NCBI RefSeq assembly: GCF_023278365.1
Contig: NZ_CP075338.1
Location: 372,001 to 436,000 of the forward strand
Source: Epilithonimonas zeae
GTDB lineage: Bacteria; Bacteroidota; Bacteroidia; Flavobacteriales; Weeksellaceae
Length of the DNA stretch: 64,000 bases
Direction of reading: 5' to 3'
In this document: positions 43,710-54,867 of the stretch, in pieces
Numbering within the stretch: the stretch's first letter is position 1
How the letters are laid out: every line of letters starts with the position of its first letter
Program-made: the position numbers and the translations under genes
Notes under the pieces: generated by a model
Seen by the model: only the letters and a program-made list of their open reading frames with translations
Database searches by the model: none
What the model was told of the DNA's origin: nothing

Positions 43710-44024
43710 ATGAGCATCCTTAGTATTACATTTCACACCGTTGAAGATAAAATAGAAGAATGGGATTTGTATGTAGAAAATGACTTGCATCAAATGGTTG
43801 AGAATCTTATAGATGTTGAAAAATATATTCTGTCCGAAGTTCATTCTGATATGGTAAACGAAGGAAAAAATACCAACCTTTTTCTTTTGTTTGATAATGA
43901 TGAGATCCGAAACCAGTTTATGGAAAGTGAATTGGTGAATATAGAAGAAAGAATTTTGCAGAAATTCGGGCCAGAAGTGATGGTTTTTCCCACGTTTCTC
44001 AATCCAAAAAAGAAAAGATTTTAA
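43710..44024 (+). CDS. DUF4286 family protein
   Basis: A 104-residue soluble protein resembling DUF4286 (ferredoxin-like fold): MSILSITFHTVEDKIEEWDLY, an amphipathic helix (VENLIDVEKYILSEV), a second strand-helix unit (TNLFLLFDNDEIRNQFMES) and LQKFGPEVMVFPTFLNP. It lies 41 bases before the ABC1 kinase gene in the same orientation, so they may be an operon. Function unknown. Confidence 0.75.
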   Translation: MSILSITFHTVEDKIEEWDLYVENDLHQMVENLIDVEKYILSEVHSDMVNEGKNTNLFLLFDNDEIRNQFMESELVNIEERILQKFGPEVMVFPTFLNPKKKRF

Positions 44025-44065
44025 AGGGAATAATTTTTGAGGACAATTAAAACTCAATTCAAATT

Positions 44066-45703
44066 ATGTTCGACAAACAACAACGAAAACTTAAACGATC
44101 TGCAAAACTAATCTCTGTTTTAAGCAAGTATGGATTCAAAGATTTGATTGCCAGGATGGGCAAAAAGCCAGAAGAAAGTTCTGTAAATGAAATTGTTTCC
44201 AAAGGAACGGTTTATGAAAGAATCAGATTGGTTTTGGAAGAGTTGGGACCAACGTTTGTGAAGCTTGGACAGACTTTCAGTAATCGTGAGGATTTGTTGC
44301 CGCCGGAATTGATTCAGGAGCTGCAGAAACTTCAGGATCGAGTGGAAGTTGTCGACATGAATGTTGAGGAAATTCTCGAAAATGAATTCAATATTTCGGT
44401 GAAAGAACATTTTTCGGAAATCATTTCAAAACCTTTGGCGACAGCGTCTATTGCTCAGGTTTACAAAGCTACTTTAATTTCTGGTGAAGAAGTGATTCTG
44501 AAAATCAAAAAGCCTGATGTTCTCAGTGTTATTGAGGATGATTTGCTTCTTATTAAAGATCTAGTAAAGCTAATCTCTACTTATTCTGAAATTGCTTCAA
44601 AACTAAATCTGAAACAAGCGATTGCAACCTTCGAAAAGTCTTTGCTGGAAGAGGTTTCTTTGGTTAATGAGCGTAATAATATCAAGCAATTCTCTCTCAA
44701 TTTTAAAAATAATAAAGAAACTTACGTTCCGATTGTTTATGACGAATTTTCCAAAAATAATGTCCTTTGTATGGAGTTTATTGACGGAATCAAAGTCACA
44801 GATAAAGCTGAACTTTTACGCCATAATATTGATCCGGTTAAAATTTCGGAAGTTGGATTAAGGCTTTTTGTTTCTCAGATTTTGGATTACGGATTTTTCC
44901 ACGCTGATCCTCACGCAGGAAATATTTTGGTGAAAAAAAATGGAAGAGTAGTTTTTATAGATTTTGGTGCAGTTGGAAAAATTCAGCCAAATGATAAGGA
45001 GATTTTGGAGAGTCTGATTGTTGCTTTTGTTGCGAAGAATTCTAATAAAATTGTACGTTCTCTCAAGAAAATGGCGGTGAGTTATGAGATTCCGGATGAT
45101 AGGAAATTTGAAAATGATGTGGATGAAGTTCTGAATTTCGTTCACAGCACTTCTTTAAAAGATATTAATCCGCACATTATCATCAACAAAATGAAAGATG
45201 TTCTTAAGGATAATCAGCTTTACATGCCAGATTATTTTTATCTTTTGTTCAAAGGAATTGGTTTGATAGAAGGCGTTGGCAGAACCATTAATCCGGATTT
45301 GGATATTGTAAAAAGTCTACATCCTTACACCAAGAAAATATTAACAAAGAAAATCAGTCCGAAAAAACTCCTGAAAAACGGAATGGATAAAGTGATTAAT
45401 TTCACGGATAATGTAGATGAAATTCCAAAAGAACTTCGTTCTGTTCTGCAAAAACTGGATGATAATAAATTCACGATCTCAAGTGAAATCAAAAATATTG
45501 AGAAAACGAATAATCTTATTAAATCTAGCATCATTAATCTGATTTTAGCGATGATTCTTGGAGCGAATATTATTGCAACTGCCATAGTTTTTGTTTCAGA
45601 ATCAGGTCCAAGGATTGGAGAAATGTCTTTGGTGGCGGTTTTAGGATTTGTGTTTTCTATTTTCCTGGTTATAGTTTTATTATTAAGGATTACAAGAAAG
45701 TGA
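44066..45703 (+). CDS. ABC1/UbiB-family atypical kinase
   Basis: The protein has the family's KxGQ motif (FVKLGQTFSNREDLLPPE), the A-rich nucleotide loop (PLATASIAQVYKA), the ion-pair lysine (EEVILKIKKPDV), the catalytic HADPHAGN and DFG (FIDFGAVGKI). Two C-terminal membrane helices (LILAMILGANIIATAIVFVS; VLGFVFSIFLVIVLLL) anchor it. UbiB-type proteins support isoprenoid quinone synthesis or lipid homeostasis through ATPase activity. In a menaquinone-using flavobacterium the quinone or lipid role is inferred. Confidence 0.88.
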   Translation: MFDKQQRKLKRSAKLISVLSKYGFKDLIARMGKKPEESSVNEIVSKGTVYERIRLVLEELGPTFVKLGQTFSNREDLLPPELIQELQKLQDRVEVVDMNVEEILENEFNISVKEHFSEIISKPLATASIAQVYKATLISGEEVILKIKKPDVLSVIEDDLLLIKDLVKLISTYSEIASKLNLKQAIATFEKSLLEEVSLVNERNNIKQFSLNFKNNKETYVPIVYDEFSKNNVLCMEFIDGIKVTDKAELLRHNIDPVKISEVGLRLFVSQILDYGFFHADPHAGNILVKKNGRVVFIDFGAVGKIQPNDKEILESLIVAFVAKNSNKIVRSLKKMAVSYEIPDDRKFENDVDEVLNFVHSTSLKDINPHIIINKMKDVLKDNQLYMPDYFYLLFKGIGLIEGVGRTINPDLDIVKSLHPYTKKILTKKISPKKLLKNGMDKVINFTDNVDEIPKELRSVLQKLDDNKFTISSEIKNIEKTNNLIKSSIINLILAMILGANIIATAIVFVSESGPRIGEMSLVAVLGFVFSIFLVIVLLLRITRK

Positions 45704-45714
45704 TTATGTCATTT

Positions 45715-45858
45715 GTTAAACACAAAGGCACAATGTTTTTTTTAATTCAAATTAGATTAGGGCACAAAGTACAACTTAGTTAAATAAAAAATCTTTGATT
45801 TTCTTCGTGCCTTAGTATAGCTAAGAGCTAACATATTCTTCGTGCCTTTGTGTTTAAC
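45715..45858. repeat. inverted noncoding element upstream of pnp
   Basis: GTTAAACACAAAGGCAC at 45715-45731 is perfectly inverted at 45842-45858. Weaker inner copies (GGGCACAAAG near 45760 and CTTCGTGCC near 45817) form a nested second pair. There is no open frame of interest. It is probably a dispersed flavobacterial repeat; a diverged arm may also lie before dnaX near 23790. Confidence 0.6.
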
Positions 45859-45914
45859 TTCGAGCAGATTTATTTTAAAATTTCTTTCTCAGAATCGCTT
45901 GTTTTCAACACTTA

Positions 45915-45944
45915 TTTGTAATCCAAATAAATACATTAAATTTG
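45915..45944 (+). promoter_or_regulatory. promoter of pnp
   Basis: TTTG (45915-45918), an 18-base spacer, then TAAATTTG (45937-45944). It excludes the open frame upstream of 46010 as part of the gene. Confidence 0.65.
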
Positions 45945-46009
45945 CACCAAATTTTAGACGAAATACATTAATTAAAAGTACTCAATACGGAGTACAACAC
46001 AAACAATTT

Positions 46010-48271
46010 ATGAGTGCACCTCAAGCAATTACAGAGCTGATTACTCTTGCAGACGGCAGAGAAATCACAATCGAAACAGGGAAGCTGGCAAAACAAGCTG
46101 ACGGATCTGTTGTAGTAAAAATGGGCGGAACAATGCTTTTAGCAACGGTTGTAGCCAACAAAGAAGCCAATCCTGGTGTAGACTTTTTACCTTTAACAGT
46201 TGATTACAGAGAAAAATTCTATGCAGGCGGTAAAATCCCCGGAAACTTTTTCAGAAGAGAAGCCAGACCATCTGATCAGGAAATCCTGACAATGCGTTTG
46301 GTTGACAGAGTTTTGAGACCTTTATTCCCTGAAGATTTCCACGCGGAAGTTCAGGTAATGATTTCATTAATTTCTTATGACGGACAGTCGATTCCTGATG
46401 ATTTAGCAGGTCTTGCGGCGTCTTCAGCGATTGCGATTACTGATATTCCTTTTAATGGGCCAATGTCTGAGGTAAGAGTAGTAAGAATTGATGGTCAGCT
46501 TTCAATCAATCCTAAATTCGAAGATCTTAAAAATTCTGACCTTGATATTATGGTTGGAGCAACTAAAGATTCTATCGTAATGGTGGAAGGTGAAATGAAG
46601 GAAATCACTGAGGCAGAAATGCTTGAAGCGATCAACTTCGCTCACGCTGAAATCAAAAAACAAGTTGAAGCTCAGGAAAGATTAGCTGAGAAAGTAGGAA
46701 AAGCTTTCCCTAAAAGAGAATACAACCACGAAAATCACGATGAAGCCATCCGTGAGAAAGTGTGGAAAGAAACTTACGATAAAGTTTACGAAGTAGCTAA
46801 AACTCCTTCTAGTAAAGAAGAAAGAGGAGAAAAGTTCAAAGCGGTGCGTGATGAATTTTTAGCTCAATATGTTGATGATGCAGAAGAACTAGAAAGAGTA
46901 ACCCCTTTCGTGAAAGTATATTACCACGATGTGGAAAAAGAAGCGATGCGTCAGATGATTTTGAATGACAAAATCCGTCTTGATGGTCGTGATCCTCAAA
47001 CGATTCGTCCGATCTGGAGCGAAATCGATTATTTACCTGGAGCACACGGTTCTGCGATCTTTACAAGAGGGGAGACTCAGTCTTTAACGGCTGTAACGCT
47101 TGGTTCTGTAAAAGACGCAAATATGGTCGACAGTGTAATGGTCAATTATGACGAAAGATTTTTCCTTCATTATAACTTCCCTCCATTCTCAACGGGTGAA
47201 GCTCGTCCTTTAAGAGGAACTTCTAGAAGAGAAGTTGGTCACGGAAACCTGGCTCAAAGAGCTTTGGCGAATATGATTCCTGAAGAAAATCCTTATACCA
47301 TCCGTGTTGTTTCTGATATTTTGGAATCAAACGGTTCGTCTTCTATGGCGACAGTTTGTGCAGGAACTTTAGCATTGATGGATGCGGGTGTTCAGATTCA
47401 TAAGCCGGTTTCAGGTATTGCAATGGGATTGGTAACTGATGTAAAAACAGGGAAGTTTACAGTACTTTCTGATATTTTAGGAGATGAAGATCACTTAGGT
47501 GATATGGACTTCAAAGTAACGGGAACTGCAGACGGAATTACGGCGTGTCAGATGGATATCAAAATCCAGGGGCTTTCTATGGATATTATGGAAAAAGCGC
47601 TTCTACAAGCCAGAGAAGGAAGACTTCATATTTTAGATAAAATTACTGAAACTATTGCTGCTCCAAGAGAAGATGTGAAACCTCACGCTCCGAAAATGGT
47701 GATGATGGAGATCCCTAAAGATTTCATCGGTGCTGTTATCGGGCCTGGTGGAAAAATCATTCAGCAGATGCAGAAAGATACGGATACCGTTATCGCTATC
47801 GAGGAAGTTGGAGAAATCGGAAGAATCGAAATTTCCGGTATCAGCAGAGAGAAAATCAACGAAGCGGTTGCGAAAATCAATGAAATTACTTTTGTACCGG
47901 TTGTAGGCGAAGTCTACCAAGGTAAAGTAGTGAAAGTAATGGATTTCGGAGCTTTCGTAGCGATTGCTAAAGGGACTGAAGGATTGCTTCACATCTCAGA
48001 AATCGAGTGGGCAAGACTTGATAAAGTTCCTTACAAAGAAGGTGACGAAGTGGAAGTGAAATTTATGGGTTATGATGACCGTAAGAAAATGAAACTTTCA
48101 AGAAAAGTTTTGTTGCCAAGACCACCAAGACCTGAAAAGAAAGAAGGTGAGCAAAGAGGTCCAAGACCTGAAGGTCAGAACAGACCGGAAAGACCTGCGA
48201 GACCGGAAGGTAAAGTAAATCCTGAAGGGAAAGACCAGCCGGGAGAGCACAAGCCTTTGAACGAAGCTTAA
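46010..48271 (+). CDS. pnp: polynucleotide phosphorylase
   Basis: A trimeric 3'-5' phosphorolytic RNase. Two RNase PH domains are present ([57 protein letters not shown]), then the KH domain ([16 protein letters not shown]) and the S1 domain ([20 protein letters not shown]). An Arg/Pro/Glu-rich tail of about 50 residues follows ([19 protein letters not shown]). I place the start at ATG 46010 ([10 protein letters not shown], 753 residues); the open frame begins at 45842, but its extension crosses the promoter and an inverted repeat. A terminator follows. Confidence 0.95.
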   Translation: MSAPQAITELITLADGREITIETGKLAKQADGSVVVKMGGTMLLATVVANKEANPGVDFLPLTVDYREKFYAGGKIPGNFFRREARPSDQEILTMRLVDRVLRPLFPEDFHAEVQVMISLISYDGQSIPDDLAGLAASSAIAITDIPFNGPMSEVRVVRIDGQLSINPKFEDLKNSDLDIMVGATKDSIVMVEGEMKEITEAEMLEAINFAHAEIKKQVEAQERLAEKVGKAFPKREYNHENHDEAIREKVWKETYDKVYEVAKTPSSKEERGEKFKAVRDEFLAQYVDDAEELERVTPFVKVYYHDVEKEAMRQMILNDKIRLDGRDPQTIRPIWSEIDYLPGAHGSAIFTRGETQSLTAVTLGSVKDANMVDSVMVNYDERFFLHYNFPPFSTGEARPLRGTSRREVGHGNLAQRALANMIPEENPYTIRVVSDILESNGSSSMATVCAGTLALMDAGVQIHKPVSGIAMGLVTDVKTGKFTVLSDILGDEDHLGDMDFKVTGTADGITACQMDIKIQGLSMDIMEKALLQAREGRLHILDKITETIAAPREDVKPHAPKMVMMEIPKDFIGAVIGPGGKIIQQMQKDTDTVIAIEEVGEIGRIEISGISREKINEAVAKINEITFVPVVGEVYQGKVVKVMDFGAFVAIAKGTEGLLHISEIEWARLDKVPYKEGDEVEVKFMGYDDRKKMKLSRKVLLPRPPRPEKKEGEQRGPRPEGQNRPERPARPEGKVNPEGKDQPGEHKPLNEA

Positions 48272-48290
48272 GATTATCTTAATCATATAG

Positions 48291-48318
48291 AAAACCACCG
48301 AAATTCGGTGGTTTTTTT
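48291..48318 (+). terminator. terminator of pnp
   Basis: AAAACCACCG and CGGTGGTTTT pair around AAATT, followed by T7. Confidence 0.88.
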
Positions 48319-48410
48319 GTGGTTTTTTGTTGAAAATCCTTCGAGAGCATCAGGATGACACCGCTACTTTTAGATTTATATATTGCTTATGACTTAAGAA
48401 TGTTATTTCA

Positions 48411-48620
48411 AGTAATGAGAATATACTTTACAGTGACAAGAATATGATTTGCAGTTGGGAAAATATGCTCTAAAGTAATGAGAATATGATTTACAGTAGC
48501 GACAATATTTTTCACAGTAGGGGTAATGTGATTTTAAGTAATGACAATATGCTCTGCAATAGTGAGAATATGGTTTGCAGTCATAAGAATATGATTAATA
48601 GTTATGGAAATATTAATCTT
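48411..48620. repeat. ten-copy degenerate 21-bp tandem repeat
   Basis: Ten consecutive 21-base units without any insertion or deletion start at 48411 and then every 21 bases to 48600. The consensus begins AGTAATGAGAATATG and continues ATTTGC. Read in the first plus frame each unit spells a heptapeptide of the type Ser-Asn-Glu-Asn-Met-Ile-Cys, with Asn-Met most constant, and only one in-frame stop in ten units (end of unit 3). It lies between pnp and the 48716 gene. Confidence 0.85.
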
Positions 48621-48632
48621 GTTACAAGCATA

Positions 48633-48669
48633 TAAAAAAACATCCTGACTGGGAATTCATTCAGGATGT
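48633..48669 (-). terminator. terminator of the 48716 gene
   Basis: ACATCCTGA and TCAGGATGT pair around a 12-base loop; on the minus strand a T7 run follows. Confidence 0.75.
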
Positions 48670-48715
48670 ATAATGTTATGTTTTGATGCTAAAAATCTGT
48701 GAATATCTGTAGATT

Positions 48716-49450
48716 TTAGCTTTTTACTACTGTAAATTTTATTGCAGATACTGTTTCAAATTCCGGGGAGGTTGCTCCGTAAATCGTCTTGACATATTTT
48801 TTGACGTTTTGGGCGATGGTGTAGAGTCCTGTTTCTTCTGCGTATAAAACCTGATCTCTTTCTGTGAGTTTGATATTCAGTTCTGCTTCGGTCTGGTTTA
48901 CTGGTTGGGTAGCGCTCACCAGTGACGCGTGATAGGAAGTGAGATTGTTTAATTTTAAATCGTCCTCATTAGGCGTGTAAGCGGGGATGGTTGCCAGCAA
49001 CTGTAACAGAATCCCAAAATTCTCTGCCTGTTGAGTGTAGGATTGGCGGGAAGTGGAAATTGAGTTGTTGTTTGATGATTGTCCGTTGTCGGGATTTTCG
49101 GAGGTTGTCTTTTTCTTTTGTCCGCCTTGTATGGTGCGGTTTAAGGTTCTGGCTTGGTCGATAGTTGCCTGCTGTAATCCCAAAATGTCTAAGAAGCTGA
49201 CAATACGGGTGCAGATTGGTTTTAGATTTTCGTAAGCGGTTTGACGCACTGCAATGGCATTTTTGTTGGCGGTTCGTTTTTCTTCTACTTCGCTGAGTTT
49301 TGCAACGGCAGTGGTGTAGAGGTTTTGGAGACTGTTGACCGATAGATTTGCTACCGGTGGATTGTAGAGTGTGTAAACGCTAACTTGTTCGATTAGTTTT
49401 TGCAGGTTGGCTACGTTTTTAGCGTGTCCTACTTCTGAAGTACTAGACAT
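48716..49450 (-). CDS. hypothetical helical protein, 244 aa
   Basis: The protein appears entirely helical, with coiled-coil-like heptads (AVAKLSEVEEKRTANKNAIAV) in the first half, a low-complexity Ser/Asn/Gln linker (NPDNGQSSNNNSISTSRQS) at about residues 118-140, and a C-terminal part with a conserved-looking NQTEAELNIKLTERDQVLY. It opens MSSTSEVGHAKNVANL. There is no signal peptide. I recall a group of hypothetical flavobacterial proteins with this start, but no function. It is a single gene with its own terminator. Confidence 0.6.
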   Translation of the reverse strand: MSSTSEVGHAKNVANLQKLIEQVSVYTLYNPPVANLSVNSLQNLYTTAVAKLSEVEEKRTANKNAIAVRQTAYENLKPICTRIVSFLDILGLQQATIDQARTLNRTIQGGQKKKTTSENPDNGQSSNNNSISTSRQSYTQQAENFGILLQLLATIPAYTPNEDDLKLNNLTSYHASLVSATQPVNQTEAELNIKLTERDQVLYAEETGLYTIAQNVKKYVKTIYGATSPEFETVSAIKFTVVKS

Positions 49451-49559
49451 AATATTTGTGTTTTAAATTGTTTTTTCAAATATAGAATTTATTTTGAATT
49501 GAAATTATTTTTAGGTTAAATATTTTGTTATCAGGATATTATGTTAAATTGGGAATGGG

Positions 49560-49584
49560 AAACCCTAGCGGGAGGCTAGGGTTT
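49560..49584. repeat. GC-rich hairpin upstream of the GHKL gene
   Basis: AAACCCTAGC and GCTAGGGTTT pair around GGGAG, followed on the plus strand by a G-run. It marks the left side of the accessory gene at 49702 and may be an old terminator. Confidence 0.5.
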
Positions 49585-49701
49585 TGGGGGGTTGTTGTGG
49601 AGGAGTGCGGAATGTAAATATGTTCTATCGGTATTAATATTTATCTTTTTTATTCATTAAACATAGTTTATTTTTACTTTTACAATATAATTATTATTAA
49701 A

Positions 49702-51573
<1,872 letters not shown>

Positions 51574-51577
51574 TATT

Positions 51578-51616
51578 TTAGCTATACATTTATCTCGTCT
51601 TAAAATGTATAGCTAA
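51578..51616. repeat. long hairpin after the GHKL gene
   Basis: TTAGCTATACATTT and AAATGTATAGCTAA form perfect 14-base arms around 11 bases. No T run follows, so it is not a classic terminator. Confidence 0.6.
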
Positions 51617-51626
51617 GCTTACAAAT

Positions 51627-51661
51627 AAAAAGGTTATGAAAAGAAAGATCATAACCTTTTT
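51627..51661. terminator. terminator after the GHKL gene
   Basis: AAAAAGGTTATGA and TCATAACCTTTTT form 13-base arms around nine bases, with T and A runs on the outer sides. Confidence 0.75.
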
Positions 51662-51741
51662 ACGTTCAAAATCAATTTGTTTAGATTCCTCCGGAATGAC
51701 AAAGAGGATGTTTGCAAAGTTGAGATTGCTTCGTCACTTCG

Positions 51742-51806
51742 TTCCTCGCAATGACAATGCTGAATTCCTCGCAATGACAATGTTGATTTCCTCGCAACGA
51801 CATTAC
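51742..51806. repeat. three-copy 23-bp tandem repeat
   Basis: Copies begin at 51742, 51765 and 51788, each opening TTCCTCGCAATGACAATG (third copy CAACGACATT, cut short). The preceding GATTGCTTCGTCACTTCG completes a repeat sequence of a kind often found between bacterial genes. The third copy touches the end of the receptor gene at 51803. Confidence 0.75.
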
Positions 51807-54235
51807 CCATTCCCAGCCCTCTGCTTCAAATCATCAGCCCCGCCTGTTTTTCTAGCTTGCCCGGATTTTCCGGAACCGAAGTTATAAGTGTAGGAAAGCG
51901 TCGCCACTCTGGTGTCTCTTCTCACAATGAAGTTTTCTACATAGCCGGAATAGATGTTTCGGGCTTCCGGATTGCTCTTGAAGAAGATGTCGTTGAAAGA
52001 AAATTTGAGCGTACTGTTGTTCTTGAATTTCTTCTGAGCACCGATGTTTACAGACCACATTGGTTTCAGGTGCATATAGGCATAGATTTGCTTTGCCTGA
52101 TAGTTTCCTGATAACTCTGCCGAATAACCGTTCCCAATCTTGAAAGAGTTGATGCTGTTGATGTTGAAGGTGAAGTTTCCTTCGTTTTTTATGTAAGTAT
52201 TGGAGATGTTCCCTGTGTAAGTTCCGTAGTAGAAATTGGCGTTGTTATTCATATCCCACCATTTGGTCACTTTTACAGGTGCAATCAGGTTGAGTCCGTA
52301 ATAAGATGCGGAACTCAGATTCTCGTTGGTCTGTACCACCACTGTTTTATCGTCTTCGATAATCGGCATCAGAACATCGGTGATGTTTTTGTTGGTTTTG
52401 CTGTAGCTCAAGGTTGCAAAATATTTGTTGCTCAAACTGTAGGTGAACTCATAATTCATCATAGTTTGCGGATCGAGATTGGGATTTCCGGCCTGGTAGG
52501 TTGTCGGGTCCAGATAGAATTTGAAAGGATTAAGCTGACGGTAATTCGGTCTTGTGATTCTTCGGCTGAAGTTGAGCTCTACCGTGTTTTTGTCATCGAT
52601 ATCATAAGAAAAAACGGCACTTGGAAATAACTGTGTGTAATTCTTTTTGTTGATTTGGTTTGTTGTGACCTGATTTCCTGTAACGTTGGTGTTTTCTACC
52701 CTCAGACCAAAATTAACTTTGAACTTATCCCAGTTTTTGATCACGTTTCCATAAGCTGCGTTGATGTTTTCCTCGTAAATGAAATGGTTGGTTTTTGATC
52801 TGTCAATCACAGAATTGCCCGAGCTTGCATTGAAAAACTGAAGGTCGTTATCCGCTGTCACGAAGCTTGTTTTGACTCCTGTTTCCAATTTCCAGTTGTT
52901 TCTGAATACTTTGGTAAGGTCAGATTTTAAGGAATAGATATTGAGATTGCCGTCCAGATCGCCTTTTAAAATATATGGATTCGGATTGTCGTCGGTAGAT
53001 GGCGAAAGATTGCCGGCAACATCAAAGTTCCTTGTGTTGAAGTTCTGAAGCGATGTGTTGGAATAGTTGATGTAATCCAGATCGGTTGTGAGTTCCGAAC
53101 CTAACGAGTCGATTTTGTACTTGTGGTTGAAGTTCAGAGATACATTTTTCCAATGGTCGCGGTTGTTGCTTTTGGTGTTAAATGTTCCGTCGGGCTGGTA
53201 ATTTTGGTTCAGAACCTGTGTGTCGTTATTACTTGTCGGGTCAAATCTATTGCTGACAAAACCTACTGAAAATCCTAAAACATTTTTATCATTGGCGTAA
53301 TAATCCATTCCGACTTTTGCGATGTGATTGCGGAAATTCATTTTCAAAAAATTATCCTGATCATAAGCATTCTTGAAAGTTCCATTCTCATAGAAGTTCC
53401 TGTCGAGAATCAACTTGTTGTAAAACTCCCTGTAAGCAAAGCTGTAATTGGCAAAAAGATTGACTTTTTTGTTTCTGTGGTTGATGCTGAAACTGTTGTT
53501 GTTTTTAATATATTTTCCGGTTCCGAGAGACGTAGATAGACTGCCGTTGGTACCCTTTCGCTGATCTTTTTTGAGTTTGACGTTGATGATGGATGTTCCC
53601 GCCGCATCATATTTTGACGAAGGATTGGTAATGAATTCGATTTTTTCAACACTTGAAGACGGAATTCCTCTGAGGTAATTCGCAAGGTCGGTTCCGGTCA
53701 TCGGTGTGTTTTTTCCATCGATCTGAACGAGGAGATTGGCTTTACCGCGCATACTGATATTGTCGTTGCTGTCGATGTTGACGCCGGGCGCTTTTTCCAA
53801 CACTTCAAAGGCAGAATTTCCGGTGGAAGCGATGCTGTTTTCTACGTTCAGAATCATTTTTCCGTCCTGTCGTTCGATGTAAGGTTTTGTTTTGGTAATG
53901 GTTACCGCTTCAATAGATTTCTCGTTGAGTGCAATCGAAGGCATTATAACATTTTCATTAACTGAAACTTCCGATTGATAAACTTCGGCACCGTTCTTAT
54001 TGATTTTCAGATGGTAATTTCCTGATATCAAATCATTGAAAGAGAATTTTCCGTTTTGATCGGTGACTTCGGTTTTTACCAATTTGTTTTCCGAATTGAA
54101 TAGATTGATTTCTACCTGATTCGTATTGCCGGAATCAATCGTTCCCGACAAAGAAAAATTCTGGCTGGACTGCGCAAACAATGTGGTGCAGAAAGACACT
54201 ATCCAAATGAGTATGGCTAAAAATATTCTGGTCAT
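51803..54235 (-). CDS. TonB-dependent receptor-like outer membrane barrel protein
   Basis: The ~810-residue protein has a signal peptide (MTRIFLAILIWIVSFCTTLFAQ), a carboxypeptidase-regulatory-like Ig domain (NFSLSGTIDSGNTNQVEINLF), a plug domain (AFEVLEKAPGVNIDSNDNISMRG, IEFITNPSSKYDAAGTSIINV), and a C-terminal barrel of the OMP_b-brl_3 type. No TonB box is evident. The family takes up siderophores, peptides or other ligands; the substrate is unknown. The start 54235 was preferred to 54262. The MarR gene lies 70 bases upstream in the same direction, so it probably controls this receptor. Confidence 0.87.
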   Translation of the reverse strand: MTRIFLAILIWIVSFCTTLFAQSSQNFSLSGTIDSGNTNQVEINLFNSENKLVKTEVTDQNGKFSFNDLISGNYHLKINKNGAEVYQSEVSVNENVIMPSIALNEKSIEAVTITKTKPYIERQDGKMILNVENSIASTGNSAFEVLEKAPGVNIDSNDNISMRGKANLLVQIDGKNTPMTGTDLANYLRGIPSSSVEKIEFITNPSSKYDAAGTSIINVKLKKDQRKGTNGSLSTSLGTGKYIKNNNSFSINHRNKKVNLFANYSFAYREFYNKLILDRNFYENGTFKNAYDQDNFLKMNFRNHIAKVGMDYYANDKNVLGFSVGFVSNRFDPTSNNDTQVLNQNYQPDGTFNTKSNNRDHWKNVSLNFNHKYKIDSLGSELTTDLDYINYSNTSLQNFNTRNFDVAGNLSPSTDDNPNPYILKGDLDGNLNIYSLKSDLTKVFRNNWKLETGVKTSFVTADNDLQFFNASSGNSVIDRSKTNHFIYEENINAAYGNVIKNWDKFKVNFGLRVENTNVTGNQVTTNQINKKNYTQLFPSAVFSYDIDDKNTVELNFSRRITRPNYRQLNPFKFYLDPTTYQAGNPNLDPQTMMNYEFTYSLSNKYFATLSYSKTNKNITDVLMPIIEDDKTVVVQTNENLSSASYYGLNLIAPVKVTKWWDMNNNANFYYGTYTGNISNTYIKNEGNFTFNINSINSFKIGNGYSAELSGNYQAKQIYAYMHLKPMWSVNIGAQKKFKNNSTLKFSFNDIFFKSNPEARNIYSGYVENFIVRRDTRVATLSYTYNFGSGKSGQARKTGGADDLKQRAGNG

Positions 54236-54305
54236 TGTGTTATTTTTTTGATTAAAAGTCATTTTATTTCTCGCTGATTTAATTGATTTTTTGCAGATGG
54301 GAGTT

Positions 54306-54746
54306 TTATTTTTTTGTGTTGATACAGTTTTCTGCTATTTTGAGAAGGGCAGAGTTCATTATTTCTAACTCAGATTTAGAAACATTTTCTAAAGCCACGC
54401 TTCTGTTATTTTCTACAAGATTCTGGACTTTTTCGATGATTTCTTTACCAGATTTTGTGACTTTCAGGTTGGTTTTTCTACGATCGTTGGGATGAATTTC
54501 CCGAATGATGAATCCCGATTTGACTAATAAATCAATAATCCTCGTAACCGAAGCATTGTCCTTGAACACCAGATTTCCGATTTCGTTCTGTGTGATTTCT
54601 GGGTTTTCGAGAATCGCTTTGATGATGAGCCATTGGTCGATTGTGATCTTGAAGCCATTCGCTTTCAGTTGTCTTTGTGCGTAATTTCTGTAAGCTCGGA
54701 TGGCTTTATCGATATTGTAAAATATGATTGAATCTAATTTTTCCAT
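54306..54746 (-). CDS. MarR-family transcriptional regulator
   Basis: A 146-residue winged-helix protein: helix-turn-helix at NPEITQNEIGNLVFKDNASVTRIIDLLVKSGFI, the wing at HPNDRRKTNLKVTKSG, and N- and C-terminal dimerisation helices. MarR dimers repress genes and release DNA on ligand binding. The downstream receptor gene is probably in its transcript. A palindrome at 54769-54796 lies directly upstream of the start and is the likely autoregulatory operator. Confidence 0.9.
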   Translation of the reverse strand: MEKLDSIIFYNIDKAIRAYRNYAQRQLKANGFKITIDQWLIIKAILENPEITQNEIGNLVFKDNASVTRIIDLLVKSGFIIREIHPNDRRKTNLKVTKSGKEIIEKVQNLVENNRSVALENVSKSELEIMNSALLKIAENCINTKK

Positions 54747-54768
54747 AGTTTGAAATTTTAAAATGATT

Positions 54769-54796
54769 TATCAATTATTGATATGTCAATTAATTG
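54769..54796. promoter_or_regulatory. MarR operator candidates
   Basis: TATCAAT-T-ATTGATA (54769-54783, perfect seven-base arms) is followed by CAATTAATTG (54787-54796, perfect). Both share CAATTA half-sites and end 22 bases before the marR-type start at 54746. Confidence 0.55.
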
Positions 54797-54867
54797 GTTG
54801 TGATTGTTTTTGATTTGTTACAAATAGGTGAAAAAAAATATCCATCTTTTTGAGACGGATAATGATT

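Noticed and set aside
45842-46009. N-terminal extension of pnp by 56 residues
   Set aside because: It crosses a matching promoter and an inverted repeat, and the family starts at [10 protein letters not shown].
48411-48620. CRISPR array
   Set aside because: The units are contiguous with no spacers and diverge along their whole length, so it is a simple tandem repeat.
51742-51806. CRISPR repeats
   Set aside because: A 23-base period with no spacers and only two and a half copies.
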